Positions 18,289-27,730 of a DNA stretch of 64,000 bases are shown one piece after another. Numbering within the stretch: the first letter of the stretch is position 1; each line of letters begins with the position of its first letter. A program made the position numbers and the translations under genes. The notes beneath the pieces were generated by a model. It did no database searches. It had not been told where the DNA came from and saw only the letters and a list, made by a program, of their open reading frames with translations. Source of the stretch: Curvibacter sp. GWA2_64_110 (GTDB lineage Bacteria > Pseudomonadota > Gammaproteobacteria > Burkholderiales > Burkholderiaceae_C); assembly GCA_001797315.1 (NCBI GenBank), contig MGPC01000024.1, positions 1-64,000 of the forward strand, in the 5' to 3' direction.

Positions 18289-18983
18289 TGGACAAGATGA
18301 TCTGCTCTTCCATGCAGCGCCTCGGCTGGGTCGTGGTGGTTGCCGGCCTGTGCGCCGGCTGCGAGACCACCGCACCCAAGGTCGACTTCGCCGAGCCGAA
18401 ACCCACACCGCTCCCCAGCCAGTCCTCCCGGCCCGTCACCGGCAGCCTGTTCCAGACGGTCGGCTATCGGCCGGCTTTCGAAGACCGGCGCGCCCGCGTG
18501 GTCGGCGACACCCTGACAGTCGTGATCGTCGAAAACGTCACGGCCAGCCAGAAATCGTCATCAACGGCCAACCGCACCAGCAGCGCGGACTCGACCGTCA
18601 CGGCCGTGCCGGGCTTCAATTTCCCGGCCACCACTGCCGAGAACAAGACCCGCCTGGCCGGGACCTCGGCCAATGACTTCTCCGGCAAGGGCGGTACCGA
18701 AAGCGCCAACACTTTTTCGGGTTCGATCACGACCACGGTGGCCGAGGTCCTGCCCAACGGACATCTGGTGGTGGTGGGGGAAAAGCAGATCGGCGTGAAT
18801 CAGAACGTCGACGTGCTGCGCTTTTCCGGCACCGTCGATCCGCGCACCATCCTGCCCGGCAGCATCGTGAATTCCAGCCAGGTGGCCAATGTGCGCGTCG
18901 AATCCAAAGGCCGCGGCGCCCAGAACGAAGCCCAAACAGTTGGCTGGTTAATGCGGTTCTTTTTCAGCGTTTTGCCGTTCTGA
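18288..18983 (+). CDS. flgH: Flagellar L-ring lipoprotein FlgH
   Basis: 231 residues. Lipoprotein signal peptide LGWVVVVAGLCAGC with the acylated Cys at about residue 25. The mature part contains the FlgH core (ARVVGDTLTVVIVENVTASQ, VLPNGHLVVVGEKQI, FSGTVDPRTILPGSIVNSSQ). It builds the outer-membrane L ring. ATG 18288 is coupled to flgG; the GTG one codon upstream is an alternative. Confidence 0.95.
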   Translation: MDKMICSSMQRLGWVVVVAGLCAGCETTAPKVDFAEPKPTPLPSQSSRPVTGSLFQTVGYRPAFEDRRARVVGDTLTVVIVENVTASQKSSSTANRTSSADSTVTAVPGFNFPATTAENKTRLAGTSANDFSGKGGTESANTFSGSITTTVAEVLPNGHLVVVGEKQIGVNQNVDVLRFSGTVDPRTILPGSIVNSSQVANVRVESKGRGAQNEAQTVGWLMRFFFSVLPF

Positions 18984-18991
18984 GCCGATAC
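18965..18991 (+). promoter_or_regulatory. Candidate FliA promoter upstream of flgI
   Basis: CAGCGTTT (18965-18972), 11 bases, then GCCGATAC (18984-18991). The -10 box equals that of the flgM promoter and the spacing is right, but the -35 box matches the consensus at only five of eight positions. It spans the flgH stop codon, about 63 bases before flgI. Confidence 0.35.
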
Positions 18992-19053
18992 AGAATTGGA
19001 TTGTCCGCTTTCGTTCATATCGACCTGTTTCGCCAACTCTTGAGTCCCAAGCC

Positions 19054-20196
19054 ATGAATGCCCGCATGCTTTCCCCCTCGCTGAGCCGGCTCCGCCAGCT
19101 GGCCATGTTGCTGGTGGCGGCCTGCCTGCTGGCGAGCGGCAGCGCCATGGCCGGGCGCATCAAGGAAATCGCGGCCATCGAAGGCGTGCGCAGCAACCAG
19201 TTGACCGGCTTCGGCCTGGTCATCGGCCTGGACGGCACGGGTGACCAGACCACCCAGATGCCCTACACCACGCAGGGCATGAGCAACTATCTGCAGCAGT
19301 TGGGCATCACCCTGCCTTCGGACGTCATCTCGCGGCTGCAATTCAAGAATGTGGCGGCCGTGCTGGTCACGGCGCAACTGCCGGCTTTTGCCCGCCCAGG
19401 CCAGGGGGTGGATGTCACCGTCTCGTCCATGGGCAATGCCAAATCGCTCAAAGGCGGCACCCTGATCTCCACGCCGCTCAAGGGCGCCGACGGCGAAATC
19501 TACGCCCTGGCACAGGGCAATCTGGTGATCGCCGGTGCCGGTGCTGCCGCCGGCGGCAGCAGTGTCCAGATCAACCACCTGAGCGCCGGCCGCATTCCGA
19601 ACGGCGCCCAGATCGAGCGCGCCGTGCCGACGCCGCTGCTCGAGGGCAACAGCGTCCGGCTCGGCCTGGACGCTTCCGACTTCCAGACGGCGCGCCGCGT
19701 GGCCGAAGCCATCAACCGCCGCTTCGGCGACGGCATTGCCCGCGCACTGGACGGCCGTACCGTTGACGTGCAGGCGCCGACCGACCCCAACGCGCGCATC
19801 ACCTTCCTGGCCGAAATGGAAGAGCTGCCCTTGGAGAATTCCATTCGGGCCGCCAAGGTGGTCATCAATTCGCGTACCGGCTCGGTGGTGCTCAACCAGG
19901 CCGTGACCCTGGGCCCCTGCGCCATCGCGCACGGCAACCTGGCAGTCAGCATCAGCTCGACCCCCGTCATCAGCCAGCCCGGCCCGTTCTCCAGCGGCCA
20001 GACCGTGGTGACGGAAAAAGCCAATATCCAGATCAGGCAGGAACCCGGCGTCCTGATCCAGGTACCGGCCTCGCCCCAGCTGTCGGAAGTGGTGCGCGCA
20101 CTCAATGCGCTGGGCGCTACGCCGCAGGATCTGCTGGCGATTCTGCAGGCCATCAAGGCGGCCGGCGCGCTCAATGCGGAGCTTGAGGTGATCTGA
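19054..20196 (+). CDS. flgI: Flagellar P-ring protein FlgI
   Basis: 380 residues. Signal peptide (LAMLLVAACLLASGSAMA) and then the FlgI start RIKEIAAIEGVRSNQLTGFG followed by LVIGLDGTGDQT. The ring-forming core is conserved throughout (FARPGQGVDVTVSSMGNAKS, SLKGGTLISTPLKG). It forms the periplasmic P ring. flgJ follows one base after the stop. Confidence 0.96.
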   Translation: MNARMLSPSLSRLRQLAMLLVAACLLASGSAMAGRIKEIAAIEGVRSNQLTGFGLVIGLDGTGDQTTQMPYTTQGMSNYLQQLGITLPSDVISRLQFKNVAAVLVTAQLPAFARPGQGVDVTVSSMGNAKSLKGGTLISTPLKGADGEIYALAQGNLVIAGAGAAAGGSSVQINHLSAGRIPNGAQIERAVPTPLLEGNSVRLGLDASDFQTARRVAEAINRRFGDGIARALDGRTVDVQAPTDPNARITFLAEMEELPLENSIRAAKVVINSRTGSVVLNQAVTLGPCAIAHGNLAVSISSTPVISQPGPFSSGQTVVTEKANIQIRQEPGVLIQVPASPQLSEVVRALNALGATPQDLLAILQAIKAAGALNAELEVI

Positions 20197-20197
20197 C

Positions 20198-21067
20198 ATG
20201 GGTGTCGGAAATCTGACCCAGAACTCCAATGCCCTGGCGGCCGATGCGCGCTCGCTCAACAGCCTGAAGCTGCAAGCCGGCCAGAACACGCCGGCGGCCA
20301 TCAAGGAGGCCGCCAAGCAGTTCGAGTCGCTGTTCATGCGCGAGCTGATCAAGAGCATGCGCGAAGCCACCATGAAATCTGGCATGCTGGAAAGCGCCCA
20401 GGGCGACCTCGGCACCGACCTGCTCGACCAGCAGCTGGCGGTCCAGATGTCGGGCCGGCCCGGCGGCCTGTCGGACATCATCGCCCAGCAGCTCTCGCGC
20501 CAGATGGGCGTGGGCGATGCGCAAGGCGGTGCTCGCCCGGCCAACAGGCAAGCCATCCAGCCGGCAGCCGGCGTCGGCAATGCCACGCCCACCGTCAGCC
20601 AGACCAGTTTCGTGCAGCGCTTCAACGGCGTGGCGGCCAAGGTAGAGCAGAGCAGCGGTATTCCTGCCAGCTTCATGATCGGCCAGGCCGGCCATGAAAC
20701 TGGTTGGGGTCGGCACGAGATCAAGAATACCGACGGCTCGACCTCCTTCAACCTGTTCGGCATCAAGGCCGGCGCAGGCTGGAAAGGCAAGGTGGCCGAG
20801 GTCACCACCACCGAGTACGTCAACGGCGTGCCGCAGAAAACCGTGGCGAAGTTCCGCGCCTACAACTCCTACGAAGAGTCTTTCCGCGACTACGCCCGCC
20901 TGATTTCCGACAGCCCGCGCTATGCGCAGGTGCGCCAGCAGACCGGCTCGGTACAAGCCTATGCCAGCGGCCTGCAACGCGCCGGCTACGCCACCGACCC
21001 CGATTACGCGAACAAGCTGAGCCGGGCCATCAACACCACGCTGCGGCTGCAGCGCGCCACGGCCTGA
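20198..21067 (+). CDS. flgJ: Rod-capping peptidoglycan hydrolase FlgJ
   Basis: 289 residues, two-domain FlgJ. The N-terminal rod-binding part has EAAKQFESLFMRELIKSMRE. The C-terminal glucosaminidase domain starts about residue 140 with SGIPASFMIGQAGHETGWGR, and the catalytic Glu is in GHETGW. It opens the peptidoglycan for the rod. Single-domain FlgJ occurs elsewhere; this one is the fused beta/gamma form. Confidence 0.95.
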   Translation: MGVGNLTQNSNALAADARSLNSLKLQAGQNTPAAIKEAAKQFESLFMRELIKSMREATMKSGMLESAQGDLGTDLLDQQLAVQMSGRPGGLSDIIAQQLSRQMGVGDAQGGARPANRQAIQPAAGVGNATPTVSQTSFVQRFNGVAAKVEQSSGIPASFMIGQAGHETGWGRHEIKNTDGSTSFNLFGIKAGAGWKGKVAEVTTTEYVNGVPQKTVAKFRAYNSYEESFRDYARLISDSPRYAQVRQQTGSVQAYASGLQRAGYATDPDYANKLSRAINTTLRLQRATA

Positions 21068-21078
21068 AGGGATAACGT

Positions 21079-23007
21079 ATGGGCAATATCCTGAACGTCG
21101 GCGCACGCTCCCTGCTGGTCAACCAGAAGATTCTGGAGACGGTCGGCAACAACATCGCCAACGTCAACACGCCGGGCTACTCGCGCCAGTCGGTCATCGT
21201 CCAGAACGTGGACGGCCAATTCACCGGCGGCGGCTATTACGGCAACGGCGTTGACATCACGACCGTGCAGCGCAACTACAGCGACTTCCTGACCAAGCAG
21301 GCGGCGTTGATGAAGTCCGTCGCATCCTCCGACTCGGCGCGCTACGACAAACTGCAGCAACTCGAAAGCGTCTTCGCCAGCGGTACCAACGGACTCGGCG
21401 CTTCGGTCAGCGACCTGCTCAATTCGTTTTCCGACATCGTCAGCGCCCCTTCGGATCTGACGGCCCGTTCGGTCGCCCTGACCAGCGCCGACGAAATGGC
21501 CGCCCGCTTCCAGACGGCCGCCAACCAGCTTTACGAACTCCGCCTGGGCGTCTCGCAGCAGTTGCAGACCAATGTCACGACCATCAACAACCTGGCGACC
21601 CAGATTGCCAAGGCCAATCAGGAAATTTCCCGCGCCATGGGCAGCGGACACGAGCCCAATGACCTGCTGGATCAGCGCGACCAGCTGATCAGCGAGTTGA
21701 ACAAGTACATCCAGACCACCTCGGTCCCGTCTTCGAACGGAACCGTCGGCGTGTTTGTGGGCGGCAGCCAGGCCCTGGTGCTCGGCACCACGGTGTCGCC
21801 GCTGGAAGTGGCTCCCACCGATTTCTCGGGCGACCCCAACCAGAGCCAGCTCATGATCAATGTCGGCGCTACCAAGTACCCGATCAATGAAGCCATGCTG
21901 GGCGGCGGCGAAGTCGCAGGCCTGCTGCGCTTCAAGAACGAAGATCTGGTCAACGCAGGCAACCTGCTCGGACGCATGGCGCTGGCCATCGGTACGCGCA
22001 TGAACGAGCAGCAGGCCCTGGGCCTGGATCTGAACGGCAATCCCGGCTCTGCCCTGTTCACGCTCAGTGCGATTCCCAGCGGTTATCCGGCCGATAGCAA
22101 CACCCCGCCGGGCACCACGTTAAGCATCGGCGTGCAGACCAGTCCGACCGGCACCACCCAGTTCGTGGCATCTGACTACGAAGTGACCTTCACCTCGGGT
22201 ACGGCCGGCAGCATCGTGCGTCTGTCCGACGGCACCACCACCGCCTTTGACTTCTCCGTCACCAATCCGGTGAAGATCGACGGCCTCGACATCCAGCAAA
22301 GCGCCACGCCCGCGACGGCCGGCGACCGCTTTCTGCTCAAACCTTTCAGCACTGCCGCGGGATCGATTGCCACGGCATTTTCTTCGCCACGCGGGCTGGC
22401 CATGGCCAGCCCGGTGACCGCCAGCATCGGCGCGGCCAACACCGGTACCCTGACGGTCGCCGACCTCACGGCCCGCTCCATGCCGGCCCCGGCTGCCGTG
22501 ACGCTGAACTTCACCAGCGCCAGCACCTACACACGCTCCGACACCGGCGCCACGGTCCATACCTACACCCCGGGCCAGCCGATCGAATACACCTATCCTG
22601 CCGTGGCACCGCTGGCGGGCTGGTCGCTCACGCTCAAGGGAACGCCGCAGCCCGGCGACACGTACTCCGTACAACCCAACGCGTATCCGGCCCTCAACGC
22701 CGGCAATGCCCAGTCGATGCTGAACCTGCGCGACCTGGCCATGTTCGACGGCGGCCCGCTGACCGACGGTTATGCCGGCCTGATGGCGGAAATCGGCATC
22801 CAGGTCCAGAGTGCGAAATCGGCCAGCACCGTTTCCAGCAACATCGCCAGCAGCGTCGAAGCGCAACGCACCAGCGTCTCCGGCGTGAACCTGGACGAAG
22901 AGGCGGCCAAGATGCTGCAGTACCAGCAGGCCTACCAGGCCTCCGGCAAGATGCTGCAGCTGGCCCAGAATATCTTTGAAACGCTGCTCCAGAGCCTGGG
23001 CCGTTGA
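21079..23007 (+). CDS. flgK: Flagellar hook-filament junction protein FlgK (HAP1)
   Basis: 642 residues. N-terminal RSLLVNQKILETVGNNIANV with NTPGYSRQSV, then FlgK-type helices (NDLLDQRDQLISELNKY), variable central domains, and the C terminus GVNLDEEAAKMLQYQQAYQA. It joins hook to filament. Secreted with FlgN as chaperone. Follows flgJ by 11 bases. Confidence 0.95.
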   Translation: MGNILNVGARSLLVNQKILETVGNNIANVNTPGYSRQSVIVQNVDGQFTGGGYYGNGVDITTVQRNYSDFLTKQAALMKSVASSDSARYDKLQQLESVFASGTNGLGASVSDLLNSFSDIVSAPSDLTARSVALTSADEMAARFQTAANQLYELRLGVSQQLQTNVTTINNLATQIAKANQEISRAMGSGHEPNDLLDQRDQLISELNKYIQTTSVPSSNGTVGVFVGGSQALVLGTTVSPLEVAPTDFSGDPNQSQLMINVGATKYPINEAMLGGGEVAGLLRFKNEDLVNAGNLLGRMALAIGTRMNEQQALGLDLNGNPGSALFTLSAIPSGYPADSNTPPGTTLSIGVQTSPTGTTQFVASDYEVTFTSGTAGSIVRLSDGTTTAFDFSVTNPVKIDGLDIQQSATPATAGDRFLLKPFSTAAGSIATAFSSPRGLAMASPVTASIGAANTGTLTVADLTARSMPAPAAVTLNFTSASTYTRSDTGATVHTYTPGQPIEYTYPAVAPLAGWSLTLKGTPQPGDTYSVQPNAYPALNAGNAQSMLNLRDLAMFDGGPLTDGYAGLMAEIGIQVQSAKSASTVSSNIASSVEAQRTSVSGVNLDEEAAKMLQYQQAYQASGKMLQLAQNIFETLLQSLGR

Positions 23008-23033
23008 CGGGATACAAGGACGAGGATTGAAAC

Positions 23034-24230
23034 ATGAGCATGCGACTGGGTAGCGCCAACGCCTTCGACAACTCCCTGGCCCAATTGACCAGCCACCAGG
23101 CAGGTCTGGCTGACCTGCAGGAAAAGCTGACGGCCGGCAAGCGGGTGCTGCGCCCCAGCGACGACCCCACGGCCGCAGCCCAGGCCGAGCGCGCCATGAC
23201 CCGGATCAGCCGCATCGAAACCGAGCAGCGTGCCCTCAACGTGCAGAAGAACTCGATGTCCATGGCCGAGTCGACCCTGGGCAATGCCACCGAAACGCTG
23301 CAAGCCATCCGCGACCTCGTCGTCGGCGCGGGCAATGCCGGCTACACCAGCGTCAACCGCACCAGCATCGCACAGCAGATCTCGGCCCTGCGCGACCAGC
23401 TGTTCGGCTACGCCAACAAGGTGGACAGCAACGGCGTGCCGCTGTTCGGCGGGCTGGGCAGCGCCAGCGCCCCTTTCACCGACTCCGCCGCCGGCGTGGC
23501 CTTCAACGGCATTGCCGGGCAGACCGCCGGCTCGGCCGTGTCGATTCCCAGTGCCATGGACGGACAGGCGGTCTGGATGAATGTGCCGTCCGGCAATGGC
23601 GTGTTCGACGTCTCGCTCGGCGGCACCAACACCGGCACCGTCTGGACCGATGTCGGCCAGGTCACCAACCCGTCGGCCGTGACCGGAGACAACTACACCG
23701 TCACCTTCAACGTGGTCGCCGGTGTCACCACCTACGACGTGGTCGACACCACGACCGCCACCACCGTCTCCACCGGCCAGCCCTACACCAGCGGGCAGAC
23801 CATCCAGTTCGGCGGCATGTCGATCAAGGCAGAAGGCGTACCGGCCAACGGCGACACCCTGCAGATCGCACCCAGCAGCACCACCAACATCTTCAAGGTG
23901 ATCGACCAGGCCATGGCCGGCATCAACGGCGCCAACAACAGCAACAAGCTGAACCAGGCCTTCACCCGCGCACTGGCGGAGATCGACACCGGCATGAACC
24001 GCATCCAGTCTGCACGCGGCCTGGCCGGCGACATGCTCAACCGCGCCGACAACATCGAGAGCACCCAGACCACCAAGTCGGTCCAGCTCGAAACCGACCG
24101 CTCGCGCGCCGAAGACATCGACATGATCAAAGGCATCTCGGACTTTCAGAACCAGCAGACCGGGTACGATGCCGCGCTGAAGACCTACGCACAGGTCCAG
24201 CGCCTGTCCCTGTTCAACTACCTGGGTTAA
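23034..24230 (+). CDS. flgL: Flagellar hook-filament junction protein FlgL (HAP3)
   Basis: 398 residues. Flagellin-like N terminus (LTSHQAGLADLQEKLTAGKR, VLRPSDDPTAAAQAERAM) and flagellin-like C terminus (DIDMIKGISDFQNQQTGYDA, ALKTYAQVQRLSLFNYL), with a variable middle. It sits on top of FlgK. Last structural flagellar gene in the window. Confidence 0.94.
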   Translation: MSMRLGSANAFDNSLAQLTSHQAGLADLQEKLTAGKRVLRPSDDPTAAAQAERAMTRISRIETEQRALNVQKNSMSMAESTLGNATETLQAIRDLVVGAGNAGYTSVNRTSIAQQISALRDQLFGYANKVDSNGVPLFGGLGSASAPFTDSAAGVAFNGIAGQTAGSAVSIPSAMDGQAVWMNVPSGNGVFDVSLGGTNTGTVWTDVGQVTNPSAVTGDNYTVTFNVVAGVTTYDVVDTTTATTVSTGQPYTSGQTIQFGGMSIKAEGVPANGDTLQIAPSSTTNIFKVIDQAMAGINGANNSNKLNQAFTRALAEIDTGMNRIQSARGLAGDMLNRADNIESTQTTKSVQLETDRSRAEDIDMIKGISDFQNQQTGYDAALKTYAQVQRLSLFNYLG

Positions 24231-24246
24231 GAACAGAAACCTAGCC

Positions 24247-25491
24247 ATGGCCCAAACCGTTCTTGGCAACATCTCCCTGGGCTACCAGCTGCTGTGGAAC
24301 CAGCTCCGTCAGCCCGCTGCAGTGCGGCTCTTCCTCGATGCCGACGCCGACGTGCCGGTCGATGCCCAGCACCTGCTGACCGCCCTGCGCGAGCTGTGGC
24401 CGGAACAGGCGCCGGTGCTGCTGCTCGAGATCCATTCGCCAGCGCTGCTGCACGGCGTGCTTGAACACGGCGGCACCAGCGACCCCTGGGTACAAGTGCC
24501 CGAAGCCTGGTTGGGCGACCCGGTGCTGGCGCAGCACGTACACCAGGCCCATCTGCGCGGCCTCAAGCTGGTGTGGCAGGGAGAACCCGGCCAGCGCCCC
24601 GGCCCGACCATCGGCGAGCGCTTTCACAAGAGCATCATCAACCTCACGGCCGACGAAGCCCTGCTGGGCCTGCGCGCCTCGCTGCAAAAACACCGCGACA
24701 GCGAAAGCGGCACACCGCTCAAAAGCCCGATCGAGGCCGGCCAGATCTACGAGGCCGTGGCCAGCCGGGCGCTGGCCGAACACTGCCTGGACCAGCAAGG
24801 CGCCTGGGCACTGGCCGGCTGGCCGGTGGAGGACGTGCTGCACAACTACCGGCAGCAATTCATCCAGCCCAGCCAGACCGCCATCGTGCGCCTGGTCGAA
24901 GCCATCGAGGCCGACGTCTCGCTCGACGCCATCGAAGTCACCCTGAGCGAGGAGCCGGTGCTGGCCTACAGTTTCCTGCGCTACGTCAACTCGGCCGGCC
25001 TGGGCCTGCGCAGCGAAGTCGAGTCGATCCGCCGCGGCCTCATGGTGCTGGGCTACTCGGTGCTCAAGGCTTGGCTGCTGGAGCAGTTGCCGCACGCCGC
25101 CAGCGACTTGAATCTGCAGCCGGTCCGCACCGCACTGGTCACGCGCGCCCACCTGATGGAGCGCCTGCTCGACGCCGGCGAGGAAGACAACCTGCGGCGC
25201 GAGGTCTACCTGTGCGGCCTGCTGTCGCAGATCGACGTGCTGCTGGGCGAGCCGCTGGCGACCTCGCTGGAGCGCCTGCCGCTGCCCGAGCGCATCAACG
25301 CCGCGCTGCTGCAGCACAGCGGCCCCTACGCGCCCTACCTTGAGATTGCCGCCGCGCTGGAGTCGCCCGACACCCGCGCCACCCACAGCTTGTGCAACGC
25401 GCACGAGATCGGCATCGGAGACGTCAACCGCGCCCTGCTGCGCACGCTGGCCGCCCTTCAGGCACGTCCCGCCAAGGGCTTGCTGGCGTGA
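24247..25491 (+). CDS. HDOD domain protein with degenerate EAL-like N terminus
   Basis: 414 residues. The C-terminal half matches the HDOD output domain (ADVSLDAIEVTLSEEPVLAY, SFLRYVNSAGLGLRSEVES, IRRGLMVLGYSVLKAWLL). The N-terminal 180 residues resemble the shortened EAL domain of EAL/HDOD signalling proteins (YQLLWNQLRQPAAVRLFL) but keep no catalytic EAL motif. It starts 16 bases after flgL, so it is probably co-expressed with late flagellar genes and may link signalling to motility. The stop overlaps the convergent MocR gene by 34 bases. Confidence 0.75.
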   Translation: MAQTVLGNISLGYQLLWNQLRQPAAVRLFLDADADVPVDAQHLLTALRELWPEQAPVLLLEIHSPALLHGVLEHGGTSDPWVQVPEAWLGDPVLAQHVHQAHLRGLKLVWQGEPGQRPGPTIGERFHKSIINLTADEALLGLRASLQKHRDSESGTPLKSPIEAGQIYEAVASRALAEHCLDQQGAWALAGWPVEDVLHNYRQQFIQPSQTAIVRLVEAIEADVSLDAIEVTLSEEPVLAYSFLRYVNSAGLGLRSEVESIRRGLMVLGYSVLKAWLLEQLPHAASDLNLQPVRTALVTRAHLMERLLDAGEEDNLRREVYLCGLLSQIDVLLGEPLATSLERLPLPERINAALLQHSGPYAPYLEIAAALESPDTRATHSLCNAHEIGIGDVNRALLRTLAALQARPAKGLLA

Positions 25492-26927
25492 GGGGAGGTC
25501 CGCTGGACCTCGGCACGAATTTTTGAAAACACCCGCCAGAACTGCGCATCCTGGGTCGTCGCGAAATTGATGCGCATCAGTGTGCCGGGCTGGCGGCCGG
25601 CATGAAACAGCGCCCCCGGCGCCAGCAGATAACCTTCATCCAGCATGCGCTGCGCCAGCGCATCCGTGTCCACGCCGGTGTCCACCCAACCGAACAGGCC
25701 CGCCGGCGGCGCGGCGAAACGGCAACCATGCGCCAAGGCCAGCTTCACGCTGCGCGCACGCGCCAGGTCGAGCCGGGTCCGGATGCGCTCGGCATGGCGG
25801 CGCAGCTGCCCCTGGTCGATGCACCAGGCCAGCGCCTTTTCCAGCAGGGCCGGCGTGGTCAGGGTCGACAGCAGTTTGGTGTTGAGCAGCCGCTCGACCA
25901 GCGCCGGCGGTGCGGCCACATAACCGATGCGCCAGCCGGGCGCCAGGATCTTGGCGAAACCGCTGACGTAAATCGTGCGCTGCAGCTCATCAAGCGCGCA
26001 CAGGCGGGTGGCGTGCTCGGACGCGAGGTGGCTGTAGGTGTCGTCCTCGACCACGTGAAAGCCGTGCGCATTGGCCAGTTGCAGGATGCGGTGCGCGCTG
26101 CCCGGCGTGAGGCAGTAGCCGGTCGGGTTATGGAACACGCTCACGCTCACGAACAGCTTGGGCCGGTGGACTTCGCAGTAGCGCGCCATCACCGCCAGGT
26201 CGGGGCCGTCGGGGCCGCGCGGCACCGGCAGGATGCGCATGCCCAGGGCGCTCAGGCGCGCAAACTCGATCGCCCAGCCGGGCTCTTCCACCATCACCGG
26301 GTCCCCCGGGCGCAGCAGCGTGCGGCTCACGATGTCCAGCGCGTGGGACGCCCCCACCGTGGTGATGATCTGCCCGGGGGCCGCCTGCACGTTCAGGCCG
26401 GCCAGCTTCTGCGACAGCGCGCGGCGCAGGCCCGCGTCGCCGGCCGGCTCACCGTACTGCAGAGAAAACGACTTGAGCGATTGCGTGCTCGTGACGCGGC
26501 GCACCGCCGTCGGCATGAACGTGGTCTCCAGCCAGTCTGCCGGAAACACCCCCGTGCCGGGCTGCGGCTTGTCGCCGTGGCCCTGGAACATGGCGCGGAT
26601 CAGGGCGGTGGCATCGACCGGCGCCGGCGCTTCGAGCGCGCCGCCCTGGGCCGGGCGCCGGCCGGCCGGCAGCGCGCCCGCCCCCACGGCGGACGACAGC
26701 GACTCGCGCACGAAGAAGCCGCGGTTGCGGCGCGCCTCCACCAGCCCCTGGGCCAGCAGCTGGTCGTAGGCAGCCACCACGGTGGAGGGGCTCACACCCT
26801 GCTGCTGCGCGCATTGCCGCACCGACGGCAACCGGGCGCCCGGCGACAGCAGGCGGTTGCGGATACGCTCCGCGAAGCGGCCGGCCAGTTGCTCCGACAG
26901 GGACTGCGATGCCATGGGGGTCAGCAT
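25458..26927 (-). CDS. MocR-type (GntR/aminotransferase) transcriptional regulator
   Basis: 489 residues. N-terminal GntR winged helix (RLPSVRQCAQQQGVSPSTVV, AAYDQLLAQGLVEARRNRG) joined to a fold-type I aminotransferase domain. The PLP-binding lysine lies in YVSGFAKILAPGWRIGY, and NPTGYCLTPGSAHRIL is the substrate-loop region. MocR proteins sense PLP or amino compounds. It diverges from a LysE exporter, and the 134-base gap holds a 12-bp inverted repeat that is probably its operator. Confidence 0.9.
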   Translation of the reverse strand: MLTPMASQSLSEQLAGRFAERIRNRLLSPGARLPSVRQCAQQQGVSPSTVVAAYDQLLAQGLVEARRNRGFFVRESLSSAVGAGALPAGRRPAQGGALEAPAPVDATALIRAMFQGHGDKPQPGTGVFPADWLETTFMPTAVRRVTSTQSLKSFSLQYGEPAGDAGLRRALSQKLAGLNVQAAPGQIITTVGASHALDIVSRTLLRPGDPVMVEEPGWAIEFARLSALGMRILPVPRGPDGPDLAVMARYCEVHRPKLFVSVSVFHNPTGYCLTPGSAHRILQLANAHGFHVVEDDTYSHLASEHATRLCALDELQRTIYVSGFAKILAPGWRIGYVAAPPALVERLLNTKLLSTLTTPALLEKALAWCIDQGQLRRHAERIRTRLDLARARSVKLALAHGCRFAAPPAGLFGWVDTGVDTDALAQRMLDEGYLLAPGALFHAGRQPGTLMRINFATTQDAQFWRVFSKIRAEVQRTSPHASKPLAGRA

Positions 26928-26965
26928 GAAAGTGCTCCTTGCGCACCCCTCTGTGCTGCCTTTTC

Positions 26966-27004
26966 AAGCAGTACAGTTTGGGGAATTGTTTGAAAAACTG
27001 TACT
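26966..27004. promoter_or_regulatory. 12-bp inverted repeat, probable MocR operator
   Basis: GCAGTACAGTTT (26966-26977) and AAACTGTACTGC (26993-27004) are perfect inverted copies separated by 15 bases, in the divergent promoter region of the MocR and LysE genes. Repeated CTGTAC-type half-sites are common for MocR regulators. The spacing places the two half-sites 27 bases apart. Confidence 0.7.
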
Positions 27005-27061
27005 GCAAGTGTGCTGATCCCGGCGATAAAGTCAAATCCATGAACGAAAGATGCCGGCCTC

Positions 27062-27673
27062 ATGACAAGCGCTGAATTCACCGCCCTGCTGCTGCTGACC
27101 ACGGCGGCCAGCTTCACGCCCGGGCCCAACACCACCCTGTCCACCGCACTGGCGGCCAACGGAGGCTTGCGGCAGTCGCTGCGTTTTGTGCTGGCCGTCC
27201 CGGTGGGCTGGGGCCTGCTCTTCAGCCTGTGTGCCGGCGGCGTCGGAGCTGCGGTGGTGGCGCTGCCGCCGCTGCGCATCGGCATCCAGGCAATGGGCAT
27301 CGCCTACCTGCTGTGGCTGGCGTTCAAGCTGGCGCGCACCCACCGGTGGGCGGCGGCCGACGATGCGCCACTCACGGTCACCTTCGGCCAGGGCGTGATG
27401 CTGCAGTTCCTCAATATCAAGGCCTGGATGCTGGCGCTCACGGTGGTAGCGGGCTGGCTGGCCGGTCGCAGCGATGCGGTCGCACGTTTTGCCGTCATCC
27501 TGCCGCTGATGCTGGCCTTTGGCCTGCTCAGCAACCTGAGTTATGCCCTCATCGGCTCGCTCCTGCGCCGTTGGCTCAGCGGCCCGAACGACTCCGGTGC
27601 GCGGCTGCGCTGGTTCAACCGCGGCATGGCCGCGGTACTGCTGCTCACCGCCGCGTGGATGAGCACGTTTTGA
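27062..27673 (+). CDS. LysE/RhtB family amino-acid exporter
   Basis: 203 residues, the family length, with five to six hydrophobic segments. The N-terminal signature is TAASFTPGPNTTLSTALAA, typical of LysE/RhtB translocators. It exports amino acids or derivatives across the inner membrane. Divergent from the MocR gene and probably its target. The exact substrate cannot be told from sequence. Confidence 0.88.
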   Translation: MTSAEFTALLLLTTAASFTPGPNTTLSTALAANGGLRQSLRFVLAVPVGWGLLFSLCAGGVGAAVVALPPLRIGIQAMGIAYLLWLAFKLARTHRWAAADDAPLTVTFGQGVMLQFLNIKAWMLALTVVAGWLAGRSDAVARFAVILPLMLAFGLLSNLSYALIGSLLRRWLSGPNDSGARLRWFNRGMAAVLLLTAAWMSTF

Positions 27674-27730
27674 GATGAAACACCCCGTTTCATGCGGCGC
27701 GGGTGAAACGCAGCGCCATGGACAACTGAT

